Positions 47,139 through 58,191 of a stretch of 64,000 nt of DNA are shown in pieces. Positions within the stretch are counted from its first letter, which is position 1. Every line of letters starts with the position of its first letter. A model generated the notes under the pieces. The model worked only from the letters and a program-made list of their open reading frames with translations. It ran no database searches and was not told where the DNA came from. Source of the stretch: Staphylococcus pragensis (GTDB taxonomy: Bacteria; Bacillota; Bacilli; Staphylococcales; Staphylococcaceae); the NCBI RefSeq assembly GCF_004785665.1, contig NZ_SRPJ01000001.1:744001-808000 (forward strand). The letters are read 5' to 3'. Position numbers and translations under genes: made by a program.

Positions 47139-49841
47139 CTATTTATTTTTATCTATATTTCGTTGGATTTTTTGTAACAATTTACTGAACTGTTGTATAT
47201 CCCCTTTTTTCTGCACATAGTTCTCCAATGTTTGAGCAAAGAAAGATTGATAATTACTGTTCACAAGACGATCGTCAAATGAAACAATTAGCCCTTTGTC
47301 ATCTTCTTTACGGATTAAACGACCTAGGCCTTGTCTAAAACGGGTAACGGCATCTGGTAAAACGTAGTCTTTAAATGTGGAATCAAATTCAGAATCCATC
47401 AACCAATGTTTTGTATTGTATTTATTCATGAATGGCAATTTAGCTATCATGACACATTTAATACCGTTAGATTGATAATCAAATCCTTCAAAGAATGTAG
47501 ATGTTCCTAAAAGAATTGATTTATCAAAATTATTAAATTGTTGTACGATCTTATAGTTTTGATTTTGTTGTTGCGTCAAAATAACGTAATCTTCAAAAGT
47601 TGGTAATTCATTTAATAATTCTTGAACCATATACATCATGCGATAACTTGTAAAAAGAACAAGACATTTAGACTCTGTAATAGAAACATACTCTTCAAGA
47701 TAATCCACTATTGAAGCTACATAATCATCAATATTTTTATAATTATAAGACACTACATCGCTCGGTATATAGATGTTTGTGTTCTTTTTATTAGTTAAGG
47801 TTGACTGTACTTCATAAGTATTAAACTGTATTTCTTCATTAAACCAATTTTTAAATGCATCAAAGGAATGATTAAACGTTAACGTGCCTGAAATAAATGT
47901 TAAAGAATTAAATTTATCTAGTACTTGTGTTGTGAGAACGTCTTTTACAGCATAATCTTTTACAATTAATCGAATAGTTGATTTTTGAGATATATTTTTA
48001 ATAGAAATATAAGCTGTATGATTATTTTTTAAGCTTTGCTCAATATTTCTGTAACTGTCATTGATATATAATAATTGCTTACGTATAGATTTAATGGTTT
48101 TATGCGTCATGCCATTGAAAAATTCCAAAGTTTTATTAATTTTATCTACAATCAAATGTAAATCTTTAAGTATCTGCGTTTTATCAAAATCAAATACATA
48201 ATGATAACGATGCACTTCATCATCATGAACGTCAGATGATTGTATGATTTTAAAGATATTATTAAATAAAACTTCATTTAAATCATGAATCTCACTAATA
48301 TTACTTTTTAGCCCGAAGACATCAATTGGTGCAATGTCTAATCGCTCTAAAATACGTTGTTGTTCTAGTTGATCTACTGCTTTTAATAGTTTTTCATTTT
48401 CATTTTTACCTATTAATCCAAGTTGATACTTCAAATCTGAGTAGTTAAGTTCATTCGTCACTTGGTTAAGTGCATAATCCGGTAAACGATGGGCTTCATC
48501 TATAATGCAATCATCAAATAATTGATAGATTGAATTCTCTTGATCAGAATGTATTAAATGTGCATGGTTTGTTATACCGATTTGTATATTCTGAGCATTG
48601 CGCTTAATGTAATTATAATAATGAATATCATGTCTTACAGGCACATATGTTTCAACCTTTTGTTCAAAATACATTTTTTGGCCACCTTTAAGGTTCAATT
48701 CTTGAATATCCCCTGTCGCTGTTTCAGTGATCCAAATAAGTAACTGCATTTTTAAAATATTCACTTCATAGTTAGAAGTATCATCTTTTAAAATTTGGCT
48801 AATTAAGCCTAACGAAATATAATCACTTTTACTTTTAATTAAAGCTGCATTAATTTTAAAATTTAAAGCTTCATTCAAACTTGGTATATCTTTTTGAAGT
48901 AATTGATTTTGAAGCAATTTAGTATTTGTTGAAATCATAACGTGACGGCCAGTTTCTATATTGTACATTAAAGCTGCCAATAAATAAGCAAGTGACTTAC
49001 CACTACCTAATGGCGCTTCTATCATCGCTTTGTCACTATGCATTAATTGTTCCAAAATAATTTCAGACAAATAAAGCTGCTGTGGACGATAAGTAAGATT
49101 TAAAGCTTCGGTTACTTTAGTATAAAGTTGTTTTAAAGAACCATTAAAGTGAGTTTGCGGTGCCTTTAAATCACTTTGTTTTTTATAAATAATCTGTTCG
49201 AATTGATCAAATTGTACATCTAATTCAGTTTGTTTATGTTGACGAACCATTTCGAATAAAACGTTAAATAAGTCATACTTAAGGTTTTTACTTAAATAAT
49301 AAAGTTGTTTAAGTGTATCTATAGGAAGTTGCTCAAATTTTTTAAAGGCTTTTATCATTAAGTATGCCGTGGTCGTCGCGTCTTCATCCGCTCTATGTGC
49401 GTTTGCAAGTGGAATATTGTGAGAATTTGCCAACTCACTTAGCTGATAGCTCTTATCAGTAGGAAAGACAATTTTGAACAATTCTAACGTATCTATCACT
49501 TTTTTAGGCGTATACGTGATACCACTTTTTTCAAAGGCCTTTTTAATAAAATTAAGATCGAAATCTACATTATGTGCTACGAACACACAATCTTTTAACT
49601 GATTAAAAATTTCATCTGCAATTTCATGGAAATATGGTGCTTCTACTAACATCGTTTCTTCAATAGAAGTCAATGCTTGGATGAATGGCGGTATTTCTAA
49701 ATCAGTACGTATCATTGAATGATAAGTTCCAAATATTTTATTATCACGAACGAATGTAATACCAATTTGTATAATTTCATCATAGTCAAGTTGATTACCG
49801 GTCGTCTCTAAATCAACTACCGCAAAACTTGTGTTTGCCAT
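47139..49841 (-). CDS. dinG: DinG-family exonuclease/helicase-like protein
   Basis: 900 residues. Residues 1-165 are a DEDDh exonuclease domain ([31 protein letters not shown]). The rest is an XPD/DinG-like helicase region with Walker A APLGSGKS, the DEAH box IIDEAHRL and C-terminal motif [17 protein letters not shown]. The four cysteines of the Fe-S cluster that DinG helicases need are absent between Walker A and DEAH. Staphylococcal DinG is described as a 3'-5' exonuclease rather than a helicase, which fits. It is the last gene of a mazG-bshA-cca-birA-dinG run. Confidence 0.93.
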   Translation of the reverse strand: MANTSFAVVDLETTGNQLDYDEIIQIGITFVRDNKIFGTYHSMIRTDLEIPPFIQALTSIEETMLVEAPYFHEIADEIFNQLKDCVFVAHNVDFDLNFIKKAFEKSGITYTPKKVIDTLELFKIVFPTDKSYQLSELANSHNIPLANAHRADEDATTTAYLMIKAFKKFEQLPIDTLKQLYYLSKNLKYDLFNVLFEMVRQHKQTELDVQFDQFEQIIYKKQSDLKAPQTHFNGSLKQLYTKVTEALNLTYRPQQLYLSEIILEQLMHSDKAMIEAPLGSGKSLAYLLAALMYNIETGRHVMISTNTKLLQNQLLQKDIPSLNEALNFKINAALIKSKSDYISLGLISQILKDDTSNYEVNILKMQLLIWITETATGDIQELNLKGGQKMYFEQKVETYVPVRHDIHYYNYIKRNAQNIQIGITNHAHLIHSDQENSIYQLFDDCIIDEAHRLPDYALNQVTNELNYSDLKYQLGLIGKNENEKLLKAVDQLEQQRILERLDIAPIDVFGLKSNISEIHDLNEVLFNNIFKIIQSSDVHDDEVHRYHYVFDFDKTQILKDLHLIVDKINKTLEFFNGMTHKTIKSIRKQLLYINDSYRNIEQSLKNNHTAYISIKNISQKSTIRLIVKDYAVKDVLTTQVLDKFNSLTFISGTLTFNHSFDAFKNWFNEEIQFNTYEVQSTLTNKKNTNIYIPSDVVSYNYKNIDDYVASIVDYLEEYVSITESKCLVLFTSYRMMYMVQELLNELPTFEDYVILTQQQNQNYKIVQQFNNFDKSILLGTSTFFEGFDYQSNGIKCVMIAKLPFMNKYNTKHWLMDSEFDSTFKDYVLPDAVTRFRQGLGRLIRKEDDKGLIVSFDDRLVNSNYQSFFAQTLENYVQKKGDIQQFSKLLQKIQRNIDKNK

Positions 49842-49872
49842 TTATATCTCTCCTTATTCCCATGTCTTATAC

Positions 49873-50844
49873 TTATATATCTATATCTGCGCTTATTAAA
49901 CGTCTGACTTCGTTGTTTTCGTCTTTCACCATTAAGAAACCATCTTGGTCTATATCAATCGCTTCTCCTATAAATTGAGTGTCATTTTCAGTGAATCGCA
50001 ACTTACGATGCCAGATGTTTGAAGCTTCGATATATTCTTCTCTAATTTCACTGAATGGTTGATTTAAAAATTGAGTATAGCGTTTTTCAATCTCATTAAT
50101 TAATGTTATTAAAAAACGATATCTATCTATTTTTTCATCACTATGTAAGCGAATACTTGTTGCTCTATGTTCAATCTCTTTTCCGAAATCTTCTTTATCG
50201 TGATTAATATTAATGCCTATGCCACAAATAATTGCTTCAATAGCATCGTAGTTCGCTACCATTTCAGTTAAAAAACCACATACTTTTTTATCGTTAATAT
50301 AAATATCATTAGGCCATTTAATCGCTACTTTATCATTAGAGAACATTTGGATGGCATCTCTAATGCCTAATGCGATAAATAAATTAAATTTCGGAATCAT
50401 TGAAAATGGCACATTAGGTCTTAAAACTAATGACATCCATAATCCTTTACCTTTTGATGACGCCCAGTTTCGATTAAATCTACCACGTCCTTGTGTTTGT
50501 TCCTCACTAAGTATCATCATTGAGTCTTCATAGTTTACTAAAGTTTGCTTAGCAATCGTTTGTGTCGATTCAACAGAATCATACACTTCTACAGTAGAAA
50601 TGAGATTCTGTTGTTCTAACAAATTAGTTACAATGCCACTATACCATTGATTAGGTAATGCATTTAGTTTATGACCTTTTTGATTAATAGATTTAATATC
50701 GAAACCTTCTATTTTTAATTGATCAATAATTTTTTTTACTGCGGCTCTAGAAATTTGTAATTGATCTGCGATATATTGACCTGAAATATATTCAGATTGG
50801 TTTTTATATAGCATTGCTATAACATCTTGACTATATTTTGACAT
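49873..50844 (-). CDS. birA: Biotin-protein ligase / biotin repressor BirA
   Basis: 323 residues from the ATG at 50844 (GGTGG 6 nt upstream); an ATG two codons earlier is the alternative. An N-terminal winged helix-turn-helix (YISGQYIADQLQISRAAVKKIIDQL) makes it a bifunctional repressor. The ligase domain has the biotinyl-AMP loop EEQTQGRGRFNRNW, KWPNDIYIN and GIGININ, and a C-terminal SH3-like domain. It biotinylates acetyl-CoA and pyruvate carboxylases and represses biotin genes. Overlaps the end of cca by 14 nt. Confidence 0.95.
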   Translation of the reverse strand: MSKYSQDVIAMLYKNQSEYISGQYIADQLQISRAAVKKIIDQLKIEGFDIKSINQKGHKLNALPNQWYSGIVTNLLEQQNLISTVEVYDSVESTQTIAKQTLVNYEDSMMILSEEQTQGRGRFNRNWASSKGKGLWMSLVLRPNVPFSMIPKFNLFIALGIRDAIQMFSNDKVAIKWPNDIYINDKKVCGFLTEMVANYDAIEAIICGIGININHDKEDFGKEIEHRATSIRLHSDEKIDRYRFLITLINEIEKRYTQFLNQPFSEIREEYIEASNIWHRKLRFTENDTQFIGEAIDIDQDGFLMVKDENNEVRRLISADIDI

Positions 50845-52033
50845 TGTCATCCACCCACTTCAAAATTTCATCTTTAGTATTTTGAACTTTACCAATAACA
50901 ACTGCGCCTTCTACTTTACGAAGTAATTCTTTTAACCATGGTCCACTCTTCTTTTGAAAATGATTTAACAAGTCGCCACCATTAATATTCATATCTTTAC
51001 GAGTTTGAATAGGAAGTTGATTCGCTATTTCATTAATTGTTTGTTCGTTAATAATTAATGGTGAAGCCGTTGCTAAGCTATTAGCATGAAGTATAGACTG
51101 AATGTTAAGTACTTCTTGTATATTTGTCTTACCATAATCGTACACACATAGTTTCAAATCGTCTTTATTATTGATTTGTGGCAATACTGTCATTATTTTT
51201 GAATAAAGTTGAATGTCTGATTTTTCTTTATTACTAATTTTTAATTTTGATAATGACGTTTGAGGTTGACATTTAGTTATAATGATAGCTAGCCACATTT
51301 CAAATCTGATCGGCGTCTCTATTTTGACTTGATTCATATCTATATCTTTGAAAAAAGGAACATGCGTAAATAAGCCTAATGTTAATAAATTACTGTAACT
51401 TTCCCCAACATTTTGGCCACTTATTAATTTCTTTAATTCGACTACAATACGTTCAATTGATAAGTGTTCTATATCTTCAATTTGCTCTTGCATAGCAATA
51501 TAGGTCATTTTGTCTATTATAAAATCTAATTGTGATTGAAAGCGTAGCCCTCTAAGAATGCGTAAAGCATCTTCGCTAAAACGCTCTTGTGCATCTCCAA
51601 CTGTTCGAATAAGTCTATGATTGATATCATCTTGTCCTTCAAAATAGTCATAAAGTTTATAATTTTTATCCATAGCGATAGCATTAATTGTAAAATCTCG
51701 ACGTTGAACGTCTTTATATAAATCACGAACAAAATATACTTCACTTGGTCTACGGTGATCTACATAGTCTGATTCTGCTCTAAACGTAGTCACTTCATAG
51801 TTATCACCTTGATAGACTACGTTGACTGTCCCGTGTTCTCTACCAATAGGAATTGTATGGTCAAACATATCTTCTATTTCATCAGGTGTAGCACTAGTGG
51901 TGATGTCAATATCATGAACTGCTCTATCCATAATATAATCTCTCACTGAACCTCCAACGAAATAAGCCTCAAAGTCATTTTTTTCAATTGTATCTAAAAT
52001 AGGCAACGCCTTTTCAAATAATTCAATACCCAT
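50831..52033 (-). CDS. cca: CCA tRNA nucleotidyltransferase
   Basis: 400-residue class II nucleotidyltransferase adding or repairing the 3' CCA of tRNA. The catalytic head shows YFVGGSVRDYIM and the metal-binding DIDITTSA, then RRDFTINAIAM and the RILRGLRFQSQL motif, with helical neck and tail domains. The start codon is 1 nt after the stop of bshA (TAATATG). In Bacillales the gene lies between bshA and birA, as here. Confidence 0.95.
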   Translation of the reverse strand: MGIELFEKALPILDTIEKNDFEAYFVGGSVRDYIMDRAVHDIDITTSATPDEIEDMFDHTIPIGREHGTVNVVYQGDNYEVTTFRAESDYVDHRRPSEVYFVRDLYKDVQRRDFTINAIAMDKNYKLYDYFEGQDDINHRLIRTVGDAQERFSEDALRILRGLRFQSQLDFIIDKMTYIAMQEQIEDIEHLSIERIVVELKKLISGQNVGESYSNLLTLGLFTHVPFFKDIDMNQVKIETPIRFEMWLAIIITKCQPQTSLSKLKISNKEKSDIQLYSKIMTVLPQINNKDDLKLCVYDYGKTNIQEVLNIQSILHANSLATASPLIINEQTINEIANQLPIQTRKDMNINGGDLLNHFQKKSGPWLKELLRKVEGAVVIGKVQNTKDEILKWVDDNVKI

Positions 52034-52034
52034 A

Positions 52035-53165
52035 TTATGCCTCTTCTTTGTTTAACATTTTTTTATAATAATATTCATATTGATCCGTAATTAAATCTGA
52101 AGCAAAGCGTTCTTCAATATCCTTTAGCATATTAGATTGTAATTTATTATAAAGTGATGGATTAGTTAATAATTCTAAAGCATAATTACTAGCACTTTCA
52201 CTATCGCCGACATCTACAATGAAACCTGTTTCTTCATGTTTTATTACTTCTTTAATACCACCAGCATTAGAACCAATAGGTACTACACCTGTCTTCATAG
52301 CTTCAAGTAGTGTCAGACCAAAGCTTTCTTTTTCACTTAATAATAATACTAAATCTGACATTTGATAAAATTCACTTACTTGATCTTGTTTGCCTAAAAA
52401 TAAAACATACTCTTCAATATCAAGTTCTCTAGCTTTCTTTCTCATATCGAGTAATTCAGGTCCATCACCTAATAAAATAAGCTTACTTGGTAACTTTGCA
52501 TGTACTTTTGCAAACGTTTCTAATATCGTATCTATACGTTTTACTCTTCTAAAATTAGATACATGAATTAAAACTTTCTCTTCAGGTTTTATGCCATACA
52601 TTTCTTTTAGTTTTGTTTCGCGACGTGTTGGGAATTCATTTTCACGGACAAAATTATAAATAGGTACAATTTCTTTCTCTGTTTCAATAATATCTTTAGT
52701 CTGCTTTGCTAATGAATGGCTTACGCTCGTTACAATATCGCTTTGTTCAATACCAAATTTAATTGCTCCTTTGAGTGAATGATCATAGCCTAGAACTGTT
52801 ATATCTGTGCCATGTAATGTGGTCATAATCTTAATATCTCTACCTGACATTTGACGGGCTAGAATACCACACACTGCATGAGGCACTGCGTAATGCATAT
52901 GTAAGATGTCTAAATCATACTCTTTGATCACATCAGAAATCTTTGTACTTAGCGTAATGTCATAAGGGGGATATTGAAAAACAGCGTATTGATTAACTTC
53001 AACTTGATGAAATCTAATATTTGGTAAAGGTTTACGAATTCTAAATGGAATGTTTGAAGTAATAAAGTGGACCTCATGCCCTCTTTCAGCCATTTTAATC
53101 CCTAATTCGGTCGCTATAATCCCGGAACCACCCATTGAAGGGTAACAAGTTATACCTATTTTCAT
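52035..53165 (-). CDS. bshA: N-acetyl-alpha-D-glucosaminyl L-malate synthase BshA
   Basis: 376-residue GT-B (GT4) enzyme catalysing the first step of bacillithiol synthesis from UDP-GlcNAc and L-malate. Typical motifs: CYPSMGGSGIIATELG (8-23) for malate/nucleotide binding, HMHYAVPHAV, TLHGTDITVLG, NFRRVKR, and SEKESFGLTLLEAM with the GT4 E-x7-E. Bacillithiol supports thiol redox control, matching brxA earlier in the window. It begins 32 nt after mazG. Confidence 0.95.
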   Translation of the reverse strand: MKIGITCYPSMGGSGIIATELGIKMAERGHEVHFITSNIPFRIRKPLPNIRFHQVEVNQYAVFQYPPYDITLSTKISDVIKEYDLDILHMHYAVPHAVCGILARQMSGRDIKIMTTLHGTDITVLGYDHSLKGAIKFGIEQSDIVTSVSHSLAKQTKDIIETEKEIVPIYNFVRENEFPTRRETKLKEMYGIKPEEKVLIHVSNFRRVKRIDTILETFAKVHAKLPSKLILLGDGPELLDMRKKARELDIEEYVLFLGKQDQVSEFYQMSDLVLLLSEKESFGLTLLEAMKTGVVPIGSNAGGIKEVIKHEETGFIVDVGDSESASNYALELLTNPSLYNKLQSNMLKDIEERFASDLITDQYEYYYKKMLNKEEA

Positions 53166-53197
53166 AAGGCAATTCCCGTCCTTTCTATTTGTATCGT

Positions 53198-53515
53198 TTA
53201 TTTACGCTCGAAACGATCTTTATCTCGTGTATTGAACTTGTACATTGTCTCGTTAAAACTTTCAGTCATATCAATATCTAATGAGTTGGCGATGCAAAGT
53301 AATACGAATAAATTATCGCCAAGTTCTGCTTTGATTGTATTTTCTGCTTCGGAGTCTTTCTTTTTCTTTTCACCATGATAGTGATTAATCTCTCTTGCTA
53401 GTTCGCCTACTTCTTCAGTTAAACGAGCAAGGTTAGCCAATGGGGAGAAATACCCTGCTTTAAATTGTCCGATATAGTCATCGACTTCATTTTGCATATC
53501 TTTCATTGATTTCAT
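53198..53515 (-). CDS. MazG-like nucleotide pyrophosphohydrolase
   Basis: 105 residues from the ATG at 53515 (AAAGGAG 7 nt upstream); six codons further up begin at a TTG that covers the ribosome binding site. MazG/YpjD-type fold with the metal-binding pattern LTEEVGELAREI and ENTIKAELGDNLFVLL (E-x2-E ... E-x2-D). Such proteins hydrolyse (d)NTPs, perhaps as house-cleaning enzymes. Operon leader of the bshA-cca-birA-dinG run, as in Bacillus ypjD. Confidence 0.9.
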   Translation of the reverse strand: MKSMKDMQNEVDDYIGQFKAGYFSPLANLARLTEEVGELAREINHYHGEKKKKDSEAENTIKAELGDNLFVLLCIANSLDIDMTESFNETMYKFNTRDKDRFERK

Positions 53516-53654
53516 AACTAAACTCCTTTGCAAATGATTCTAATATAGTATATATCATATTAAACAATCATGCATTTTATGAATATGGAAAACATCAATT
53601 AATTTAAATTGCTAGTTGAAAGTAGATTTATATAAATGAGTCATATCAATTTTA

Positions 53655-53693
53655 ATAAAAAAACTGGCATTTACTCTTATGAGTAAATACCAG
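53655..53693 (-). terminator. Terminator of the shikimate operon
   Basis: CTGGCATTTACTC (53664-53676) pairs with GAGTAAATACCAG (53681-53693) except for one C/A mismatch, with a 4-nt loop; on the minus strand it is followed by TTTTTTTATT. Confidence 0.85.
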
Positions 53694-53705
53694 CTTGAAA
53701 ATGAC

Positions 53706-54416
53706 TTAGTTATTATCGCTTGCTTTTGCCATTAAGATAATTCTTACAAGCTCAGCAACAGCTGTAGCAGTTGCTGCAACATATGTCATAGCAGCAGCAG
53801 ATAATACTTTTTTCGCATGTTTATATTCTTTTTCATTCACAATATTTAAAGCAGTAATTTGTTTCATTGCTCTTGAACTTGCATCGAATTCAACAGGTAA
53901 TGTAACAATAGAGAAAAGCACCGCTAATGATAATAATCCAGCGCCAATCCATAATGCTGTTGAACCAAATGCACTACCCATAGCTGTTAAGATAACACCT
54001 AGCATGACAATCATATAACTAAGTGAACTACCTAAGTTTGCTAAAGGCACTAATGCAGTTCTAAAACGTAAGAATGCATAACCTTGAGCATGCTGAATAG
54101 CGTGTCCAACTTCATGGGCTGCAATAGCTGTTCCAGCTACTGATGGTCTATCAAAGTTTGCCGGAGATAAACAAACAACTTTTTTATTAGGATCATAGTG
54201 GTCAGTTAAAAAGCCTTCACCTTTCACGACATCCACATCATGAATGCCATTGGCACGTAGAATTTCTTCAGCTACTTCGCGACCTGTTTTACCACTTGTT
54301 GATCTAACTTGTGAATATTTTTCATAATTTGATTTAACTTTGTGTTGTGCCCACATAGGAATGAGCATAATAATGACGATATATATTATATAAGACACTA
54401 TTGACAATAATTCCAC
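53706..54416 (-). CDS. Zinc metallopeptidase, YugP family
   Basis: 236 residues with an N-terminal membrane segment (about 4-22), a gluzincin-like HEVGHAIQHAQG motif (HExxH) around residue 101, and two to three further transmembrane helices (about 120-175 and 205-232). DPNKKVVCLSPANFDRPSVAG is a family mark. A membrane protease with unknown substrate. It is the last gene of the seven-gene unit from aroC. Confidence 0.9.
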   Translation of the reverse strand: MELLSIVSYIIYIVIIMLIPMWAQHKVKSNYEKYSQVRSTSGKTGREVAEEILRANGIHDVDVVKGEGFLTDHYDPNKKVVCLSPANFDRPSVAGTAIAAHEVGHAIQHAQGYAFLRFRTALVPLANLGSSLSYMIVMLGVILTAMGSAFGSTALWIGAGLLSLAVLFSIVTLPVEFDASSRAMKQITALNIVNEKEYKHAKKVLSAAAMTYVAATATAVAELVRIILMAKASDNN

Positions 54417-54433
54417 TCTCCTTTAATAACATT

Positions 54434-55051
54434 TTACTGGCTATTACCATCATAATCAAATAATTTAAACTTTGATACAAATTGTAAATAATAATACATT
54501 ATGATAGCTAGTATGCTCAATATAAATGCAATATACCCTACCATAGCCGTATGAGCAGCAATAAAATTATAATATGGATATTTGCCAAGAACATAGTCAA
54601 TATAATCATTGTTGAATATCCATATGATAGCTATAAATAACCCATGCATTGATATAGTAAATCTAGGATAGAAATATAAAGCTTCTATAGCCATAATACC
54701 GTGACTCATAATAAGAAAGATATTCATAATCGTTATATCATGAGCATAATAAATCATTATTACATTCATAATGACAGCCCACAGTCCGTATTTAACTAAA
54801 GTAACAAATGCTAATGCTTCTATAATTGAATTACGCTTATTGACAAGTAAGCCAATGATAGCGACACATAAAAATAACGAAGCAATTGGACTATCTGGAA
54901 TGAATGGCAAAAAATACCATGGCGCTTTATTTAATTGATCACTATACCATATAAAGCCATATATCGTTCCACCAAAGTTACAAATGAGTAAAAACATCAA
55001 ACAAGTACGATGAAAGAGTGTTAACTCCCAAAATTGTTTTAAATTAAGCAT
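54434..55051 (-). CDS. DUF1405 membrane protein (YpjA)
   Basis: 205 residues with six or seven transmembrane segments, starting MLNLKQFWELTLFHRTCLMFLLICNFGGTIYGFIWY. YpjA/DUF1405 family, function unknown. It lies between ypiB and yugP with 6- and 17-nt gaps. Confidence 0.88.
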   Translation of the reverse strand: MLNLKQFWELTLFHRTCLMFLLICNFGGTIYGFIWYSDQLNKAPWYFLPFIPDSPIASLFLCVAIIGLLVNKRNSIIEALAFVTLVKYGLWAVIMNVIMIYYAHDITIMNIFLIMSHGIMAIEALYFYPRFTISMHGLFIAIIWIFNNDYIDYVLGKYPYYNFIAAHTAMVGYIAFILSILAIIMYYYLQFVSKFKLFDYDGNSQ

Positions 55052-55057
55052 ACATAA

Positions 55058-55618
55058 TTAATCCTTTGATGATAAATAATGACGACGTGCTTTCAAATTA
55101 TTTAGAATTTGAGTCAATTGATAAAATTGTTCTCGGTCATTCATTTGTAAACTTAAATCTATATTCACTTGTAATTGTTCTAATAAAGAATTTTCTTTAT
55201 AAGTATCTAATATAAGATGATGAATATTTTCTAAATAAGATGCATAATGTGTTGAATGAATTAACTGTTGGATAATTAAATCATTGAACTTAGCATCAGG
55301 ATAGTGCGCTTCATCAAAATGAATTAAAATATCAAAAGAAATAGCCTGATTTGTAATATAAGTGAATATCTCATTTGTATTAATTAGAATTCGATTATTT
55401 TTCGTTAGTTTTATAGCTGAAGCATTGGCGTATTTCAAACCTATTTCAAGTGTTGTATGATCTGCAATCCTACGATTAACGAAATGAATATTCTGTAAGC
55501 TTTTGGGTGATGCTTTTAAAAAGTTCAACAGCCATACGCTAATCCTTGATTTAAAATGATAATGAAACAAAGCATATTCAATATAGCTTTGTTTCATACT
55601 GGTAAGTGTATGTTCCAA
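55058..55618 (-). CDS. ypiB: YpiB family protein
   Basis: About 186 residues, MEHTLTSMKQSYIEYALFHYHFKSRISVWLLNFLKAS... The N-terminal part matches UPF0302/YpiB; the C-terminal LLEQLQVNIDLSLQMNDREQFYQLTQIL is the IDEAL domain signature. The start is uncertain: the TTG at 55618 has AGGTGA at a good distance and is preferred; a GTG at 55627 and an ATG at 55597 are alternatives. No proven role in staphylococci. It lies after the TPR gene in the aro operon. Confidence 0.85.
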   Translation of the reverse strand: MEHTLTSMKQSYIEYALFHYHFKSRISVWLLNFLKASPKSLQNIHFVNRRIADHTTLEIGLKYANASAIKLTKNNRILINTNEIFTYITNQAISFDILIHFDEAHYPDAKFNDLIIQQLIHSTHYASYLENIHHLILDTYKENSLLEQLQVNIDLSLQMNDREQFYQLTQILNNLKARRHYLSSKD

Positions 55619-55632
55619 GAGGATCACCTACT

Positions 55633-56877
55633 TTAATAATCCAATCGGTTTGCTTCTTCGTGCCATGTTTCATTACTAGGATCAATTTCTAACAATTGAT
55701 TTAGTATAGATTTTGCTTCTTCTTTATGACCAATTTCAGTTAAATAGAAATAATAGTCACTTAAGAAAGCACTTTGTGATTTCATTGTTGGATAAGCAAG
55801 TTCAAAGAAATGTTGCGCTTCTTTGTCTCGCTCTTCTTCTCCATAGGCATGAGCTAAATGCCACATAAATACCGGGTCTAAATCTTCCTCGTCCACGTAA
55901 GATAATAATTCAATAATTGCTTCATAATCTTCTTCATTACGGAATAAGTCACTTAAGATTAATAGTGGTTCATGATAGGCATTATCTACTTCAAGTGCTT
56001 GTTTAAGCAATGCGACACCTTCATTTGCATCACCATGTTCTATTTCTAGACTACCTGTTGAGACCATCAACTCTTTATAGAATTGATTTAAGCGTAAACC
56101 TTCTTTGCCGGTTTCAATCGCATCGGCATAATTCTTTTCATTCTCATATAAAGATTGTAAATAGAAGTATCCTTGAATAAAGTCAGGATCTTTAGATAAT
56201 AATGTCGTCATAATTTTAATCGCTTCTTGAGTGATATCATTCTTTTCATAAGCGATTGATTTTTTGAAGAAGTCTTCCGATGTCATTTCATCTTCATTTA
56301 TTTCATCAAATAAATTAATGGCATCACTATAGTTCCCGCTTTGTAAAGCACAATCAGCCATGCGTGCGAATAAATTAACGCCATTAACTTCATATTCGCC
56401 TGTATCTAAAACAACTTCATATTCACGAGTTGCACGTAAATATTGACCATCAAAGTACAGTAGTTCAGCTAAAGCGAAATGAATAATAGGATCATTAGGT
56501 TCAAGTTCGCGTGCTTCAATAAGCTTATCAATGGCCACTTCTATCATATTAATTTGTTGGTAAAGATCAGCTTCAAGCATTAGTTTTTCAGTAGAAAGCT
56601 CAACTTGACTTAAATATTCTAATGCTTCGTCTGTTTGATTCTCAGACATAAGTCCTTCAATAAAATAAATTAATAATTCACTTTCATCAGGATACTTATG
56701 ATAAAGTGTTCTAAATACTTCTAGCCCTTGAGGTGTTAAACCGAAATTATATAAGGTTTCACCTAAGATGAATAAAGCATCGTCATTATTTGAATTTAAT
56801 GCTTCATTGACACGTGTATCTAAGTTATCTAATTTTTGAAGATTGATATCGTCTATTAATTTATAGATATCCTCCAT
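55633..56877 (-). CDS. Tetratricopeptide repeat protein (YpiA)
   Basis: 414 residues of about nine to ten TPR helices pairs (for example EVFRTLYHKYPDESELLIYFIEGLM, DKLIEARELEPNDPIIHFALAELLYFDGQYLRA, VALLKQALEVDNAYHEPLLILSDLF). No catalytic motif, no signal peptide; a cytosolic scaffold. In Bacillus ypiA lies next to aroA as here. 6-nt gap after aroA. Confidence 0.88.
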   Translation of the reverse strand: MEDIYKLIDDINLQKLDNLDTRVNEALNSNNDDALFILGETLYNFGLTPQGLEVFRTLYHKYPDESELLIYFIEGLMSENQTDEALEYLSQVELSTEKLMLEADLYQQINMIEVAIDKLIEARELEPNDPIIHFALAELLYFDGQYLRATREYEVVLDTGEYEVNGVNLFARMADCALQSGNYSDAINLFDEINEDEMTSEDFFKKSIAYEKNDITQEAIKIMTTLLSKDPDFIQGYFYLQSLYENEKNYADAIETGKEGLRLNQFYKELMVSTGSLEIEHGDANEGVALLKQALEVDNAYHEPLLILSDLFRNEEDYEAIIELLSYVDEEDLDPVFMWHLAHAYGEEERDKEAQHFFELAYPTMKSQSAFLSDYYFYLTEIGHKEEAKSILNQLLEIDPSNETWHEEANRLDY

Positions 56878-56883
56878 AGTGTA

Positions 56884-58182
56884 CTATCCCTCATTTTCTA
56901 AAAGCTTTAATTTAGGCAAGAAACCTGGGAATGATACGTTAACTGCATCAAATTGACGGATTGTGATTGGTTCGCTACTTAATAATCCTGCTATAGCAAG
57001 CATCATACCTATACGATGATCCGTTAAACTATCAACAGTAGCAGGTGTCGTAAATTCAGATGGATGGATAATGAGCCCATCTGCGGTAGGTTGAAGTTCA
57101 AAACCTAATAATCCGAGCATATCAGCAGTTGTATCAATTCGATTTGTTTCTTTAACTTTTAATTCCTCTGCATCTTTTATGATACTAGTTCCTGTTGCTT
57201 GAGTACATAATAGTGCAATAATAGGTAATTCATCAATTGCTTTAGGGACTATATCCCCCTCTATATGCACTGGCTTTAAGTTTGGTGTATAAGTAATTCT
57301 AATAGACGCAGTAGGTTCAGAAGTTTGTGTAATATTAAATAATTCAATATTACCGCCCATTTGTTCAACGATGTCTATAATACCTGAACGTGTAGGATTT
57401 ATGCCAACATTATGAATTGTAATGTCACTGCCTGGCGTAATTAATGCAGCTACAATAAAGAAAGCTGCTGATGAGATATCTCCTGGTACGTAGAAATCTC
57501 TTGGTTTGATGTTTTGAAGTGCGTTCGGTTCAAGTTTAATCGTCTTATTATCGACAGTAATAGGAATATTGTAATGTTCGAACATCGTTTCTGTGTGATT
57601 ACGACTTATATCTAATTCAGTAATAATAGTCGTATCTTTAGCAAATAAACTTGCTAATAATATAGCACTTTTAACTTGCGCACTTGCTACTTCCATTTGG
57701 TAAGTAATACCTTTAATTGAAGCGGGTTCAATCACTAATGGTGTGTAATTGTTATCTATGCCACGAATATTTGCGCCCATGAGACGAAGCGGTTTCAATA
57801 CACGACTCATCGGGCGTGTGCCAATAGATTTATCTCCAGATAATACGCACTCAATACCTAATCCACTCAGCAAACCAGCGAGTAACCGTGTTGTAGTTCC
57901 AGAATTTCCAGTATACAACGTTTGATGAGGCGTTTTAAAGTTCTCATATCCTGGTGAATCCACGATAATTTTATCATCTGTAATAGTAATATCAACACCG
58001 AGTAATTTGAAGATTTCTGCTGTACGTTGACAGTCTTCACCTAATAAAGGTTTGTGAATGACAGATTTACCTTTTGCTAAAGAAGATAACATAATTGCTC
58101 TATGAGTCATTGATTTATCTCCAGGCACTTCAATTTCACCTTTTAAAGGTCCATGTATATCTATAACTTGTTCATTTGCCAT
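56884..58182 (-). CDS. aroA: 3-phosphoshikimate 1-carboxyvinyltransferase (EPSP synthase)
   Basis: 432 residues from the ATG at 58182 (AGGTGA just upstream; a GTG three codons earlier overlaps that site). [19 protein letters not shown] supplies the N-terminal lysine and arginine, [17 protein letters not shown] the glycine loop, and [12 protein letters not shown] the later acidic part. It joins PEP to shikimate 3-phosphate. The glycine-loop form TGNSGTT resembles class II (glyphosate-tolerant) enzymes as in S. aureus. 9 nt after aroB. Confidence 0.95.
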   Translation of the reverse strand: MANEQVIDIHGPLKGEIEVPGDKSMTHRAIMLSSLAKGKSVIHKPLLGEDCQRTAEIFKLLGVDITITDDKIIVDSPGYENFKTPHQTLYTGNSGTTTRLLAGLLSGLGIECVLSGDKSIGTRPMSRVLKPLRLMGANIRGIDNNYTPLVIEPASIKGITYQMEVASAQVKSAILLASLFAKDTTIITELDISRNHTETMFEHYNIPITVDNKTIKLEPNALQNIKPRDFYVPGDISSAAFFIVAALITPGSDITIHNVGINPTRSGIIDIVEQMGGNIELFNITQTSEPTASIRITYTPNLKPVHIEGDIVPKAIDELPIIALLCTQATGTSIIKDAEELKVKETNRIDTTADMLGLLGFELQPTADGLIIHPSEFTTPATVDSLTDHRIGMMLAIAGLLSSEPITIRQFDAVNVSFPGFLPKLKLLENEG

Positions 58183-58191
58183 ATTTTTCAC

